From Siminovitchia sediminis (GTDB lineage: Bacteria > Bacillota > Bacilli > Bacillales > Bacillaceae_C): 64,000 bases of DNA. How positions within the stretch are numbered: the first letter of the stretch is position 1; each line of letters opens with the position of its first letter. This document shows, piece after piece, positions 51,298 to 60,332 of the stretch. A program made the translations under genes and the position numbers. Under the pieces are notes generated by a model. It had not been told where the DNA came from. It saw only the letters and a list, made by a program, of their open reading frames with translations, and did no database searches. The DNA is taken from NCBI RefSeq assembly GCF_042680885.1, contig NZ_JBHUEO010000002.1, positions 47,933 to 111,932 of the forward strand, in the 5' to 3' direction.

Positions 51298-52308
51298 ATG
51301 AACGGAATAAAAGATGGATTAAACCGGCCTTTGCAAGATCTCAGAATATCCGTAACAGATAAATGCAATTTCCGATGCCAATATTGCATGCCTGCTGATA
51401 TATTTGGCCCGGATTTTCCATTCTTGCCAAAAAGTGAAATTTTATCTTTTGAAGAGATAGAACGTTTGGCGATTGCTTTTAGTAAACTGGGTGTAACCAA
51501 ATTAAGAATCACTGGAGGGGAGCCGCTTCTCCGAAAAGATGTAGCACACCTGATTGCCAGATTGAAAAATATTCCGGGAATTAAGGACATTGGACTTACC
51601 ACCAATGGAGTGCTGCTGCCAAAATTGGCAAAAGATCTGGTGAATGCAGGGCTGCACAGAGTGAATGTCAGTCTCGATGCGCTAAACGATGAAGTCTTTT
51701 CGAAAATTAACGGGCGGGGCGTCAGCTCAAATGTAGTTTTGAAAGGCATCGAAGCTGCAAGAGAAGCAGGTTTGGGCGTTAAGGCAAATATGGTCGTTCA
51801 AAAAGGAATCAATGAAAGCGAAATCATTCCTATGGCCAAGCATTTTAAAGAGTTGGGTGTCACACTTCGCTTTATAGAATTCATGGATGTAGGCAACTCC
51901 AACGGCTGGAACTTTAGTAAAGTGGTGACCAAAAAAGAAATGTTTAAATTGCTTTCAGAACAATTTGATCTGGTGCCTGTCGATCCCGATTATTTTGGAG
52001 AAGTAGCCAAACGCTACCGTTACAAAGATACGGATACTGAGGTGGGTTTCATCACCTCTGTGTCTGAATCATTTTGTTCAAGCTGTACAAGAGCACGTCT
52101 TTCGGCAGACGGGAAGTTCTATACGTGCTTATTTGCCTCCAAGGGGTATGACCTTCGTGAGATTGTACGTTCAACTCATGAAGAGGAACCATTAATCAAG
52201 GAGATCCGATCGATCTGGAATCAACGGAAAGACCGCTATTCTGACGAACGGACAAAAGAAAGTGCAAAATCAAGAGAGAAGATTGAGATGTCTTACATCG
52301 GAGGATAA
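51298..52308 (+). CDS. moaA: GTP 3',8-cyclase MoaA
   Basis: A 336-residue radical-SAM enzyme for the first step of molybdenum cofactor synthesis. The SAM cluster motif is CNFRCQYC (residues about 24-31), with ITGGEPLL following. The C-terminal cluster that binds GTP has CSSCTRARLSADGKFYTCLF. It starts with ATG behind GGAGCTGAAGTGA. It leads a Moco unit with moeA and mobB. Confidence 0.96.
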   Translation: MNGIKDGLNRPLQDLRISVTDKCNFRCQYCMPADIFGPDFPFLPKSEILSFEEIERLAIAFSKLGVTKLRITGGEPLLRKDVAHLIARLKNIPGIKDIGLTTNGVLLPKLAKDLVNAGLHRVNVSLDALNDEVFSKINGRGVSSNVVLKGIEAAREAGLGVKANMVVQKGINESEIIPMAKHFKELGVTLRFIEFMDVGNSNGWNFSKVVTKKEMFKLLSEQFDLVPVDPDYFGEVAKRYRYKDTDTEVGFITSVSESFCSSCTRARLSADGKFYTCLFASKGYDLREIVRSTHEEEPLIKEIRSIWNQRKDRYSDERTKESAKSREKIEMSYIGG

Positions 52309-52333
52309 TGAATGGAAGGAGACTGGTGAATAA

Positions 52334-53623
52334 GTGCTGGAGAGAAGGAAGCCCATTTGGGTTAAAGAAGCAATCGATAAGGTGATGGAACATAAAAAAA
52401 GAGGGGAAGTTGAAACAGTATCTATACACGACTGTGATGAGCGGTATCTTGCTTCTCCATTAATTGCAGACCATGATGTACCCCCATTTGACCGCTCTCC
52501 ATATGACGGATTTGCATTAAGAGCCCGGGATACGAAAAATGCATCACGAGAACACCCCTTATTATTTGAAGTCATTGATGAAATAGGCGCAGGACAGGTG
52601 ACTCTGAAACAACTCGGCTCCATGGAAGCTGTTCGTATTATGACGGGGGCGCAAATTCCTGAAGGAGCCGACTGTGTGATCATGCTTGAACTGGTAAATG
52701 AGAGGAATGAAAACGGCAGGAAACTCATTGAAATAAAAAGGCAGCTTCAGCCGGGTGACAACCTTTCTTTTCAAGGGGAGGATGCCCAAAAAGGGACCGA
52801 GCTTATTGGTAAAGGAGTTCAAATTAATCCCGGGATAAAGGCGTTGTTGGCTACCTTTGGCTACAGCCGGGTAAAAGTCGGCAAAAAGCCAACTATAGGC
52901 ATTATTGCAACCGGGAGTGAATTACTGGGTCCTGAGGACGAACTGGAACCGGGAAAAATACGGGACAGCAACGGTTATATGCTGCAATCACAAGTTTTGC
53001 GCACAGGAGCTTTATATAAAAGGTATGAGAACTGTGCTGACGACCTGGAGACGTTATATCATGCGTTAAAGACTGCACTGGAAGAATGCGATATTGTTAT
53101 CACAACCGGCGGCGTATCCGTCGGGGACTTTGATTATATGCCGGAAATTTATAAAAGGCTTGGTGCAAAATTATTATTTAACAAAATTGCTATGCGTCCG
53201 GGAAGTGTGACAAGCTGTGCTGAAATCAATGGACAGCTGCTGTTTGGCCTTTCCGGCAACCCATCAGCCTGTTATGTAGGATTTGAATTTTTTGTAAAAC
53301 CTTATATACGATACTGGATGCATTCGGAGCTGCCGTATAACCGTTTTGTAACCGGTGAATTAAAAGCTGATTTTCCAAAACCGAATCCGTTTAGCAGATT
53401 TATCAGAGGCAAGCTTAGCTATGAAGAGGGCAAAATCTTTGCAGAGCCGGTAGGATTGGATAAATCTGGAGTTGTCACTTCTATTGCATGGGCAGATTGT
53501 CTTATCGTCCTTCCAGGTGGGACAAGAGGTTATCAAAAAGGGGATCAAGCAGATATCATTCTCCTTGAGGATCGACAGGGAAGCGGTGTACCGTGGCAGG
53601 AAAAAAAATTATCCAAATTGTAG
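52334..53623 (+). CDS. moeA: Molybdopterin molybdenumtransferase MoeA
   Basis: A 429-residue MoeA, which inserts molybdate into adenylylated molybdopterin. Markers are DVPPFDRSPYDGFALRA (near residue 50), MTGAQIPEGADCV, GIIATGSEL, TTGGVSVGD and KIAMRPG, FGLSGNPSA. The start is GTG with AAGGAG about 13 nt upstream, a long spacing. The 3' end overlaps mobB by 31 nt. Confidence 0.94.
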   Translation: MLERRKPIWVKEAIDKVMEHKKRGEVETVSIHDCDERYLASPLIADHDVPPFDRSPYDGFALRARDTKNASREHPLLFEVIDEIGAGQVTLKQLGSMEAVRIMTGAQIPEGADCVIMLELVNERNENGRKLIEIKRQLQPGDNLSFQGEDAQKGTELIGKGVQINPGIKALLATFGYSRVKVGKKPTIGIIATGSELLGPEDELEPGKIRDSNGYMLQSQVLRTGALYKRYENCADDLETLYHALKTALEECDIVITTGGVSVGDFDYMPEIYKRLGAKLLFNKIAMRPGSVTSCAEINGQLLFGLSGNPSACYVGFEFFVKPYIRYWMHSELPYNRFVTGELKADFPKPNPFSRFIRGKLSYEEGKIFAEPVGLDKSGVVTSIAWADCLIVLPGGTRGYQKGDQADIILLEDRQGSGVPWQEKKLSKL

Positions 53624-54108
53624 GCTTTCAAAACAGCGGAAAAACGACCCTGATCGAGCAATTGATTAAAGCGTGCAAGGAAAAGGGGCTCCGTATAGGC
53701 ACGATCAAACATCATGGCCACGGAGGAAAGCCCGATCGGGCCGTGAACGATAAAGATACAGGCCGGCATATGGCCGCCGGTGCAACAGCCGCAGCTGTAG
53801 AAGGAGCCGGGAGTTTACATATAGAGGTGTCCCAAAACCAATGGAAACTGGAAGATATTTTGCAAATCTATGATTTGCTGCCTTTGGATATTATACTGGT
53901 GGAAGGATATAAAAAATTGTCCTGCCCAAAGGTCGTTTTATTGCGCAATAGGGAGGATGATTTTTTGTTGGATGAACTGTCCAATATTGTTGCAGTGGTT
54001 TCCCGGAGACAGATGATCGGCCAGCGATCTATTCCATTTTTCCGATTGGAGGAGACAGAACCTTTCATTAAATGGTTTTTCAATAATATTGTATGTAAAC
54101 AGCACTGA
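53593..54108 (+). CDS. mobB: MobB, molybdopterin-guanine dinucleotide biosynthesis adaptor
   Basis: A 171-residue P-loop protein. Walker A is GFQNSGKTT (near residue 11), then GTIKHHGHGG and the Walker B-like IILVEGYKKL. MobB binds GTP and assists MobA-type nucleotide attachment. It starts with GTG inside the end of moeA, so the two are coupled. A strong terminator follows. Confidence 0.94.
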   Translation: MAGKKIIQIVGFQNSGKTTLIEQLIKACKEKGLRIGTIKHHGHGGKPDRAVNDKDTGRHMAAGATAAAVEGAGSLHIEVSQNQWKLEDILQIYDLLPLDIILVEGYKKLSCPKVVLLRNREDDFLLDELSNIVAVVSRRQMIGQRSIPFFRLEETEPFIKWFFNNIVCKQH

Positions 54109-54157
54109 AAGAATCAGGCGTCGGATAAACAAATGGTTTACCCGCGCCTGATTCTTT
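54108..54157. terminator. Bidirectional terminator between mobB and ykuS
   Basis: AAGAATCAGGCG and CGCCTGATTCTT are perfect complements; A and T runs are present for both directions. Confidence 0.88.
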
Positions 54158-54159
54158 TA

Positions 54160-54402
54160 TTATTGATTTAACTTTTGCTCTACTTTTTGGCACACTTCAT
54201 TTGCAGAAAGACCGCTTGCTTCAACAACCGGGACTTCTGAAGAAGTCGTCTGTATCCCCATTAAGTTGGAATTCATTCCGGTTACTACACAGCAGTCTAC
54301 ATTATTTAATTCTGAATCATTGGCAAGAGTGACCACTTCGAATCCCTTGGCTTCCAAAGCCTGGGATACATTATTCAATCCTTCCTCTACACCGATTCTC
54401 AT
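54160..54402 (-). CDS. ykuS: YkuS family protein (UPF0180)
   Basis: An 80-residue protein with RIGVEEGLNNVSQALEAKGF at the start and DCCVVTGMNSNLMGIQTTS in the middle, the UPF0180 pattern. ATG 54402 is used because GGAGGTGCAAAAC precedes it. The function is unknown. Confidence 0.9.
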   Translation of the reverse strand: MRIGVEEGLNNVSQALEAKGFEVVTLANDSELNNVDCCVVTGMNSNLMGIQTTSSEVPVVEASGLSANEVCQKVEQKLNQ

Positions 54403-54576
54403 GTTTTGCACCTCCTCCTCTTTTTATCATTCCATGTTTACTATTTCCTAAACTGATTTCTTAAGCATATTCATTGGTGGCTGAACAATCCTAAATGTAT
54501 AATGGTCTTACTTGACTGCATAGGTCATAGAGCCAGATATGGCAATAGTTTATGTTACAGTTTGGAGGAACAAAGC

Positions 54577-54900
54577 GTGGTTCAGCAATGGGAAGTCATC
54601 GTGATGAAAGGCGAGAGCGAACCGTGGTGGTTTTTCCCTGAATGGAGAAATGACATCATCGAACTGTATACTTTCTCGGAAAAAGAAGCTGCTATCCGCC
54701 GGTATATGTCACGATTCCGGGAATTAAAGAATAAATGTCAATATGTTAAGGTGAAAAAAACTTCTTTGGCTGCCTTCTGGAACGAAGGGGATCGAGCATA
54801 CTGCGAACAGTGCGAAGATGACTTACAGTTGTATTACGGTTTATTGATCTTACTAAATGGCGAACCTTATGAGTTTACTGAAAAAACGGTGAATGGATGA
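54577..54900 (+). CDS. DUF1033 family protein
   Basis: A 107-residue protein, starting at GTG 54577 behind TTGGAGGAACAAAGC. WEVIVMKGESEPWWFFPEWR at the start and LQLYYGLLILLNGEPYEFT at the end are DUF1033 hallmarks, with CEQCEDDLQ between. An in-frame upstream extension has no ribosome-binding site. It is followed by an MFS gene after 6 bp. The role is unknown. Confidence 0.85.
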   Translation: MVQQWEVIVMKGESEPWWFFPEWRNDIIELYTFSEKEAAIRRYMSRFRELKNKCQYVKVKKTSLAAFWNEGDRAYCEQCEDDLQLYYGLLILLNGEPYEFTEKTVNG

Positions 54901-54906
54901 ATGTAG

Positions 54907-56148
54907 ATGAGTGTTCAAACTAAAAACGCAGCTGCTCCGACTAGCCAAACCAAGCAGACAGTTTATGGCATTTTATTTGCCATGAGCGGCAGCCATTTGT
55001 TAAACGATTCAATTCAGTCGGTTGTCCCGGCTATGAACCCTATTTTTGAGCAAAGTTTAAATCTCTCGTTTGCTCAAATTGGCTGGATTGCATTTGTGCT
55101 GAATATGACTGCTTCCGTTATGCAGCCTGTCTTCGGCTATATAGCGGATAAGAGGGCAACTCCTTTTTTGCTTCCAGCCGGAATGTTTATGAGTATGATT
55201 GGTTTAATCGGATTTGCTTTATCCCCGAACTTTTACGTCATTTTGCTGTCCGTCTTTTTTATCGGGATCGGTTCTGCTGTCTTCCATCCCGAAGGGTCCA
55301 GGGTTGCTTATATGGCAGCTGGGAACAAACGGGGGCTGGCCCAATCCATTTATCAGGTGGGCGGAAACTTTGGACAGTCACTGGCACCGGTGTTTACAGC
55401 ATTTATTTTTGTGCCTCTGGGACAAAGGGGAGCACTTGCTTTTACAATAGTCACCATAACTGGAATTATCTTGTTGTTGTATGTGTCAAGATGGTATAAA
55501 GGACAGATACAAGAAGGGCGATTCAGTCTCAAAAGCCGAGCGACTGCTGTTCAAAATGCAGCCCCGATTCATAGAAAAATTAAAATGGCCATGGGTTTGC
55601 TTGTTTTTCTTGTTTTTGCCAGATCTTTTTATGTAGCGGGCATTAATAACTTTTATCAATTTTATTTAATACAAGATTATGGGCTCACTGTCAGGCATGC
55701 CCAATTATATGTCTTTATTTTTATGTTTGCAGGAGTATTGGGTACCTTTTTCGGTGGTCCATTGGCAGACCGTTTCGGGAGAAGAAACATGATTTTCCTG
55801 TCCATGGCAGGGGCTGCACCGCTTACCGCCATTTTACCGTTTGTTCCGTTGGCTCTGGTCATACCGATTTTCTTTATTATAGGATTTGTGATTTTGTCAA
55901 GTTTTAGTGTAGCCGTCGTGTATGCACAGGAACTGATGCCACAGAAGGTGGGAATGGTGTCCGGTCTCATTGTCGGGCTTGCCTTTGGTATGGGGGCCGT
56001 TGGAGCGGTCCTGCTCGGGATACTTGCAGACTTGTACAGCATCCGCTTTGTTATGATTCTTTGCGGCCTGCTGCCATTTGTGGGAGTATTGACGTGGCTG
56101 CTGCCCAATGATGAGAAGGTAAGGGAACTGACACGTCCTCGTACTTGA
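54907..56148 (+). CDS. MFS transporter, fosmidomycin-resistance (Fsr) type
   Basis: A 413-residue, 12-helix transporter. GSHLLNDSIQSVVPAMNPIF near residue 28 and GIGSAVFHPEGSRVAYMAAG near 125 are typical of the Fsr group, named for fosmidomycin export. ADKRATPFLLPAG and GPLADRFGRRNMI are the MFS loop motifs. It is close behind the DUF1033 gene and probably in one transcript. The natural substrate is unknown. Confidence 0.88.
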   Translation: MSVQTKNAAAPTSQTKQTVYGILFAMSGSHLLNDSIQSVVPAMNPIFEQSLNLSFAQIGWIAFVLNMTASVMQPVFGYIADKRATPFLLPAGMFMSMIGLIGFALSPNFYVILLSVFFIGIGSAVFHPEGSRVAYMAAGNKRGLAQSIYQVGGNFGQSLAPVFTAFIFVPLGQRGALAFTIVTITGIILLLYVSRWYKGQIQEGRFSLKSRATAVQNAAPIHRKIKMAMGLLVFLVFARSFYVAGINNFYQFYLIQDYGLTVRHAQLYVFIFMFAGVLGTFFGGPLADRFGRRNMIFLSMAGAAPLTAILPFVPLALVIPIFFIIGFVILSSFSVAVVYAQELMPQKVGMVSGLIVGLAFGMGAVGAVLLGILADLYSIRFVMILCGLLPFVGVLTWLLPNDEKVRELTRPRT

Positions 56149-56460
56149 TAAGAATCGGATCCCCCGGCATGATAATCAGCCGGGGTTTTCTTCATGCAGA
56201 TGAGTTTATATACCTGCTTTCTTTTTCTCCGATGAAATGTCCCGGGAAGCTCCGCTTACCTTGTGCATAGGGTATATCCGCATTTCTAGGAAGCTTGTTG
56301 CGAAGTGTTTGACACGATATCTGGCTGAAGAAAATGATTTTCCGGAACCGTTTGTTTGTCTGCACTGATGAGGCACTTGCACTTTTTCTTAATGGAGAAG
56401 GAATAAAGCAATCCTTCAACGAATAGGGAAAGAAAGACGAGATTTGTTTGAAGGGGTGCT
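56149..56460. other. Intergenic stretch with a terminator only
   Basis: A terminator (CCCCCGGC with GCCGGGG, about 56160-56186) follows the MFS gene. A 43-codon plus-strand frame (56237-56368) reads plausibly but has no ribosome-binding site and matches nothing I know. Confidence 0.4.
56160..56190 (+). terminator. Terminator after the Fsr-type MFS gene
   Basis: CCCCGGC and GCCGGGG pair around ATGATAATCA and are followed by TTTTC. Confidence 0.8.
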
Positions 56461-57921
56461 ATGATGCTTCAATCCCAGTCTCCATTATCCGAAAAACCAG
56501 TGGATGTCCGTGATCTGGACGCCACCGAACTTAAGAAAAAGCTGACAGAACGTACACTAACATCGTTAGAAATAACAAAAAAGTATATTGACCATTTAAA
56601 GCAGGTGAACCCGGCTGTAAATGGCATTGTAGAAGAACGCTATTCTAATGCATTGAAAGAAGCAGAGGTAGCTGATCACCTCATTGCCCAGGGAAATGAG
56701 GCAGGAAGCCTGACTGGCATACCTGTAACCATAAAGGAATCATTTCATGTGAAAGGGATGCATACGACTGGCGGCCTGCATCTTCGATCTCGGCAAAAAC
56801 AATCGACAGATGCACGTATCGTTGAAAAGTTGAAAAGCGAAGGGGCCATTATACTTGGTAAGAGCAATACACCTTCTTTATGCTTCTGTCAGGAAACCGA
56901 CAATAAGCTGTTTGGAAGAACAAATAATCCATGGGATGTAAACAGGACTCCGGGAGGCTCTTCCGGTGGAGAAGCCGCCTTGATTGCACTAGGGGGAGCG
57001 GCAGCCGGAATTGGGTCTGATATCGGCGGCTCCATAAGGTTTCCGGCCCATTTTAATGGTGTGATTGGATTTAAATCAGGAAGGGGAAGGGTTTCTCATG
57101 CAGGGAGCTACCCGGAAGTTTTGCATCCGCTTCAGCAAAGAATGTACGGAATTGGGCCTATCACAAAGTCAGTCAGGGATGCAAGAATGGTTTATCAAGC
57201 CATTGCCGATCATGAGTACGACACCAGAATGAACGTTCATGATTTTACAATTTATACGCTGCCCAAGGGTTCTGCCATACTACATGAATTCATTGAACAG
57301 AAACTGGAAGAAATGATAGACTATTTAAACAAGTTTTTTGAGGTCGGAATAGAAACACCTCCATTTTTTAATGAAAGTGCAAGTATTTGGCAGGAAGTGA
57401 TGTCTATTGACGGGGGAAAATCCACAGCGAAGGAGGCTGGCTTTTCGGGAACAGGCTCCGTCATTACTCATTTTATAAAAGAAAAAATATCAGGGAAGTC
57501 CGATTATCATGTCTTTCTGACTTGGGCTTTGATCGGTGCCCGCCTGTTTAAGCCCGGTAAAAAAAGAATATTGGAGATTGAGCGTACGATTGAAAAGGGA
57601 GATCGTCAAAACGAAAAATTTTTTGACCGTAATATTCTCGTTCTTCCTGTTTATCATCGTACCGCCCCTTTTCATGGTGAGCTGTACAGTGAGATATTTT
57701 CTATCAGGAAAACTTTTAAAAAATATATGCCTTTTGCAGCCTATGCCAACGTCTGGGGATTGCCGAGCCTCACAGTTCCCCTTGGCAAAGATGATGGAGG
57801 ACTCCCATTTGGAGTCCAGTTCATCAGCAAAAACGGAAATGAGGAAGCACTGTTCCAATTAGGTGAAATCATAGAAAAGGGTTTTGCACGTTTCCAGCGC
57901 TGCAGACTGCATGATTCTTAA
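56461..57921 (+). CDS. Amidase signature family hydrolase
   Basis: A 486-residue amidase-signature enzyme. The Ser-cisSer-Lys triad is visible: Lys in PVTIKESF (near residue 98), the cis-Ser in GGSSGGE and the nucleophile Ser in SDIGGSIRFPA (near 190). It hydrolyses carboxamides; the substrate is unknown. The absence of gatC and gatB nearby argues against GatA. The start is one of two tandem ATGs behind GAAGGGG. Confidence 0.92.
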   Translation: MMLQSQSPLSEKPVDVRDLDATELKKKLTERTLTSLEITKKYIDHLKQVNPAVNGIVEERYSNALKEAEVADHLIAQGNEAGSLTGIPVTIKESFHVKGMHTTGGLHLRSRQKQSTDARIVEKLKSEGAIILGKSNTPSLCFCQETDNKLFGRTNNPWDVNRTPGGSSGGEAALIALGGAAAGIGSDIGGSIRFPAHFNGVIGFKSGRGRVSHAGSYPEVLHPLQQRMYGIGPITKSVRDARMVYQAIADHEYDTRMNVHDFTIYTLPKGSAILHEFIEQKLEEMIDYLNKFFEVGIETPPFFNESASIWQEVMSIDGGKSTAKEAGFSGTGSVITHFIKEKISGKSDYHVFLTWALIGARLFKPGKKRILEIERTIEKGDRQNEKFFDRNILVLPVYHRTAPFHGELYSEIFSIRKTFKKYMPFAAYANVWGLPSLTVPLGKDDGGLPFGVQFISKNGNEEALFQLGEIIEKGFARFQRCRLHDS

Positions 57922-58055
57922 ATAATCTATTTATATACAAATTTTCGTTTAAAAACACACTTTTTCTTCTTTGCTATATATGATAAAATATTAGATAAAC
58001 TCAACTGGTACAATGATTTATAAAGAGATACAACGGTATGCAATCGGGGGAAAGA

Positions 58056-58595
58056 ATGAATAAAAATATAAAAAAATGGATTCTGTTTACGCAGCATGTC
58101 GCAGGGATGGAACTTCCAGTCAAGCAGGAGAACTCTGGGATTAATATGAGCTACAACTTTATTTTCCACTACATTGGATACGATGCAACGCGGATTGAGT
58201 CGGCGATAAAGAAAGAAGTGCACGGCATTTCGCTGGATGATTATGTTAAAACCTTTTCGCTTCATGAGCTTGGCCATGCATTAGACCGTGAATCCCTTCT
58301 TGCGTCTTTGGATCGAACGATTGAAATTTATGAATTGAAAAGTCAGTATTCCGGGGAAGAGCGATATAAAGACAGACAGCTGCTTTCCGCCTTAATTGAA
58401 GAGCATAAAATGAATATTGAATTTGAAAAAACTGCATGGAAAAATGCCCAAAAGATAAACAGTGCATATGACATCGTCGGCTGGAAAACGTTTGAAATCC
58501 TTAAAAACCTCTCATTACAAACATATGTTGACTCCTATCAGAAACATCTTTTGGCATATGAAAAGCTTGTAGAACAAACTGAGAAAATTGCATAA
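58056..58595 (+). CDS. Orphan HExxH protein, possible zinc metallopeptidase
   Basis: A 179-residue protein from ATG 58056, which has GGGGGAAAG upstream. FSLHELGHALDRESL (about residues 69-83) carries the HExxH zinc-protease motif with a downstream acidic, helical region rich in Glu and Lys (EEHKMNIEFEKTAWKNAQKI) that may hold a third ligand. There is no signal peptide, so it would act in the cytoplasm. I do not recognise the family; the motif alone does not prove catalysis. Confidence 0.6.
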   Translation: MNKNIKKWILFTQHVAGMELPVKQENSGINMSYNFIFHYIGYDATRIESAIKKEVHGISLDDYVKTFSLHELGHALDRESLLASLDRTIEIYELKSQYSGEERYKDRQLLSALIEEHKMNIEFEKTAWKNAQKINSAYDIVGWKTFEILKNLSLQTYVDSYQKHLLAYEKLVEQTEKIA

Positions 58596-58602
58596 GGCAG
58601 AT

Positions 58603-58636
58603 GAAACTTCATTTTGAAAAAAATGAAGTTTTTCTT
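58603..58636 (+). terminator. Terminator after the HExxH gene
   Basis: AACTTCATTTT pairs with AAAATGAAGTT around a short A-rich loop, followed by TTTCTT. Confidence 0.75.
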
Positions 58637-59095
58637 CATTCCTGAAGGGAAGCAGCAAGCTTTGCAAGCTCTTTTTCAGGCAACCTTTTTTTCGATGATA
58701 GGGAATATGACGCGCTCTGCTTTCCCGATAAAGCTTTCGAGAAAGGCTCCCAATTCCTTCATTTTTTCCAATATCAGCTGAAGGTGATTGTTGAATCTCC
58801 ATAATGGGTGAACGGATGGAAAACATGTTCCAACAGCAAATCTTTGTTTTCTGCCTGTCGATCGAAGTATATTGGGCAAATGCAGACAATACAATTTCTT
58901 CTTCATGGAAGTGGTTTTGGCCTGAAGGATGCCAAAATACCTGTAAAATCTGTAAGGCTTGATCAACCGCCTATCTGCTGTATTCTTTCCTGCTTTTTTC
59001 ATTTTTGCCAGTTTGCAAGTCTATCATACGATGCCGGGACAGGTGTTGAAGTGTTGCATGGCGTTTCAGGCCTTTCTTTTTTTATCGCGTATCCC
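58636..59095 (-). pseudogene. Decayed hemerythrin-like (HHE) gene
   Basis: Read on the minus strand, pieces of one protein appear in different frames. First comes LKRHATLQHLSRHRMIDLQ, then an in-frame TAG, then the piece from AVDQALQILQVFW to HFHEEEIVLSAFAQY. After a frame change NNHLQLILEKMKELGAFLES and FIGKAERVIFPIIEK follow, and after another LPEKELAKLAASLQE ends at 58636. The HF(H/R)EEE, ERVIFP(M/I)IEK and RLPE(K/D)ELA segments are typical of bacterial HHE-domain proteins that bind di-iron. AGAGGAGGG stands at the 5' end but no start codon remains. It has at least three lesions. Confidence 0.75.
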
Positions 59096-59248
59096 TCCTC
59101 TGTTTTATTAATTTATACATGATAAACGGGAAATTTCAAAATATATAACCATTCAACGTCCATTTGCCAATGATTCTAATTGGTAGTATAATTTTTAACG
59201 CAACCTACTTTTGTATCTTGCAAATATAAATAATAGGTGGTATTTCAC

Positions 59249-60217
59249 ATGACAACAACAAAAGAGTACAGAGTTTTATTGTATTATCATTATGTACCCA
59301 TTGAGGATCCGGAAGAATTCGCAAAACAGCATTTGAAATTTTGCAAAGAAACCGGACTGAAAGGAAGAATTCTTGTCGCGCATGAAGGGATTAATGGTAC
59401 GGTTTCTGGAACGATTGAACAGACAGACCGGTACATGAACATGATGAAAGCAGATCCCCGATTTGCGGAAATGGTATTTAAAATAGATGAAGCAGACGGG
59501 CATGCGTTCAAGAAAATGTATGTACGTCCGCGTAAAGAGTTAGTTACCTTGCGACTGGAAGATGATATTGACCCGAACGAGCTGACTGGCGAATATTTAA
59601 GTCCAAAAGAATTTTACGAGGCCATGCAGGAAGAAGATACGGTCATTTTAGATGCCCGTAATGATTATGAATATGATCTCGGCCATTTTCGTGGTGCCAT
59701 ACGCCCGGACATTAAAACATTTAGAGAGCTACCGGATTGGGTTCGAAGCAACAAAGAATTGCTGGAAGGTAAGAAAATACTCACCTATTGCACCGGGGGA
59801 ATTCGGTGTGAGAAGTTTTCCGGCTGGCTCAAAAAAGAGGGCTTTGAAGATGTGGGGCAGCTCCATGGCGGAATTGTCACATACGGCAAGGATCCTGAAG
59901 TACAAGGAGAATTATGGGACGGAAAGTGCTACGTTTTCGATGAAAGGATTTCAGTTCCCATTAACCAGAAGGAACATGTGATTGTAGGAAGAGACTATTT
60001 TGACGGCGAACCTTGTGAGCGTTATGTGAACTGTGCAAACCCGGAATGCAACCGACAGTTCCTGTGTTCCGAAGAAAATGAACATAAATATTTAAGGAGC
60101 TGTTCAGATGATTGCCGGGAGCATCCGCGCAATCTTTATATTAAGGAGCACAACTTAACTGAAGAAGAAGTACAAGAACGCATCCAACAATTGAAAGTAG
60201 AAAAAGTTTTAAACTAA
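59249..60217 (+). CDS. trhO: TrhO, tRNA uridine-34 hydroxylase (rhodanese-like)
   Basis: A 322-residue UPF0176/TrhO protein, which hydroxylates U34 of certain tRNAs. An N-terminal acylphosphatase-like domain (LKGRILVAHEGINGTVSG near residue 40) is followed by a rhodanese domain with active-site Cys in TYCTGGIRCEK (near 182). A Cys-rich C-terminal end has CANPECNRQFLCSEEN and CSDDC. ATG 59249 fits the family start; the in-frame GTG at 59237 is within the AGGTGG ribosome-binding site. Confidence 0.94.
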   Translation: MTTTKEYRVLLYYHYVPIEDPEEFAKQHLKFCKETGLKGRILVAHEGINGTVSGTIEQTDRYMNMMKADPRFAEMVFKIDEADGHAFKKMYVRPRKELVTLRLEDDIDPNELTGEYLSPKEFYEAMQEEDTVILDARNDYEYDLGHFRGAIRPDIKTFRELPDWVRSNKELLEGKKILTYCTGGIRCEKFSGWLKKEGFEDVGQLHGGIVTYGKDPEVQGELWDGKCYVFDERISVPINQKEHVIVGRDYFDGEPCERYVNCANPECNRQFLCSEENEHKYLRSCSDDCREHPRNLYIKEHNLTEEEVQERIQQLKVEKVLN

Positions 60218-60221
60218 ATAA

Positions 60222-60264
60222 TTTTGAACCCGTTCATCTGCTTGATGGCGGGTTTCTTTTTTTC
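60222..60264 (+). terminator. Terminator after trhO
   Basis: GAACCCG and CGGGTTTC form the stem, with a further TCAT/TGAT pairing, followed by T7. Confidence 0.8.
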
Positions 60265-60332
60265 GTAGAACTTTTATACAGTTGTATGCGATAATAAACA
60301 TATCCTTGTTTAAATAGAAGTGGGGAGAAGAT

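Noticed and set aside
56192..56419. 75-codon minus-strand frame before the amidase gene
   Set aside because: No ribosome-binding site and no recognisable pattern; low-complexity Ser/Lys composition.
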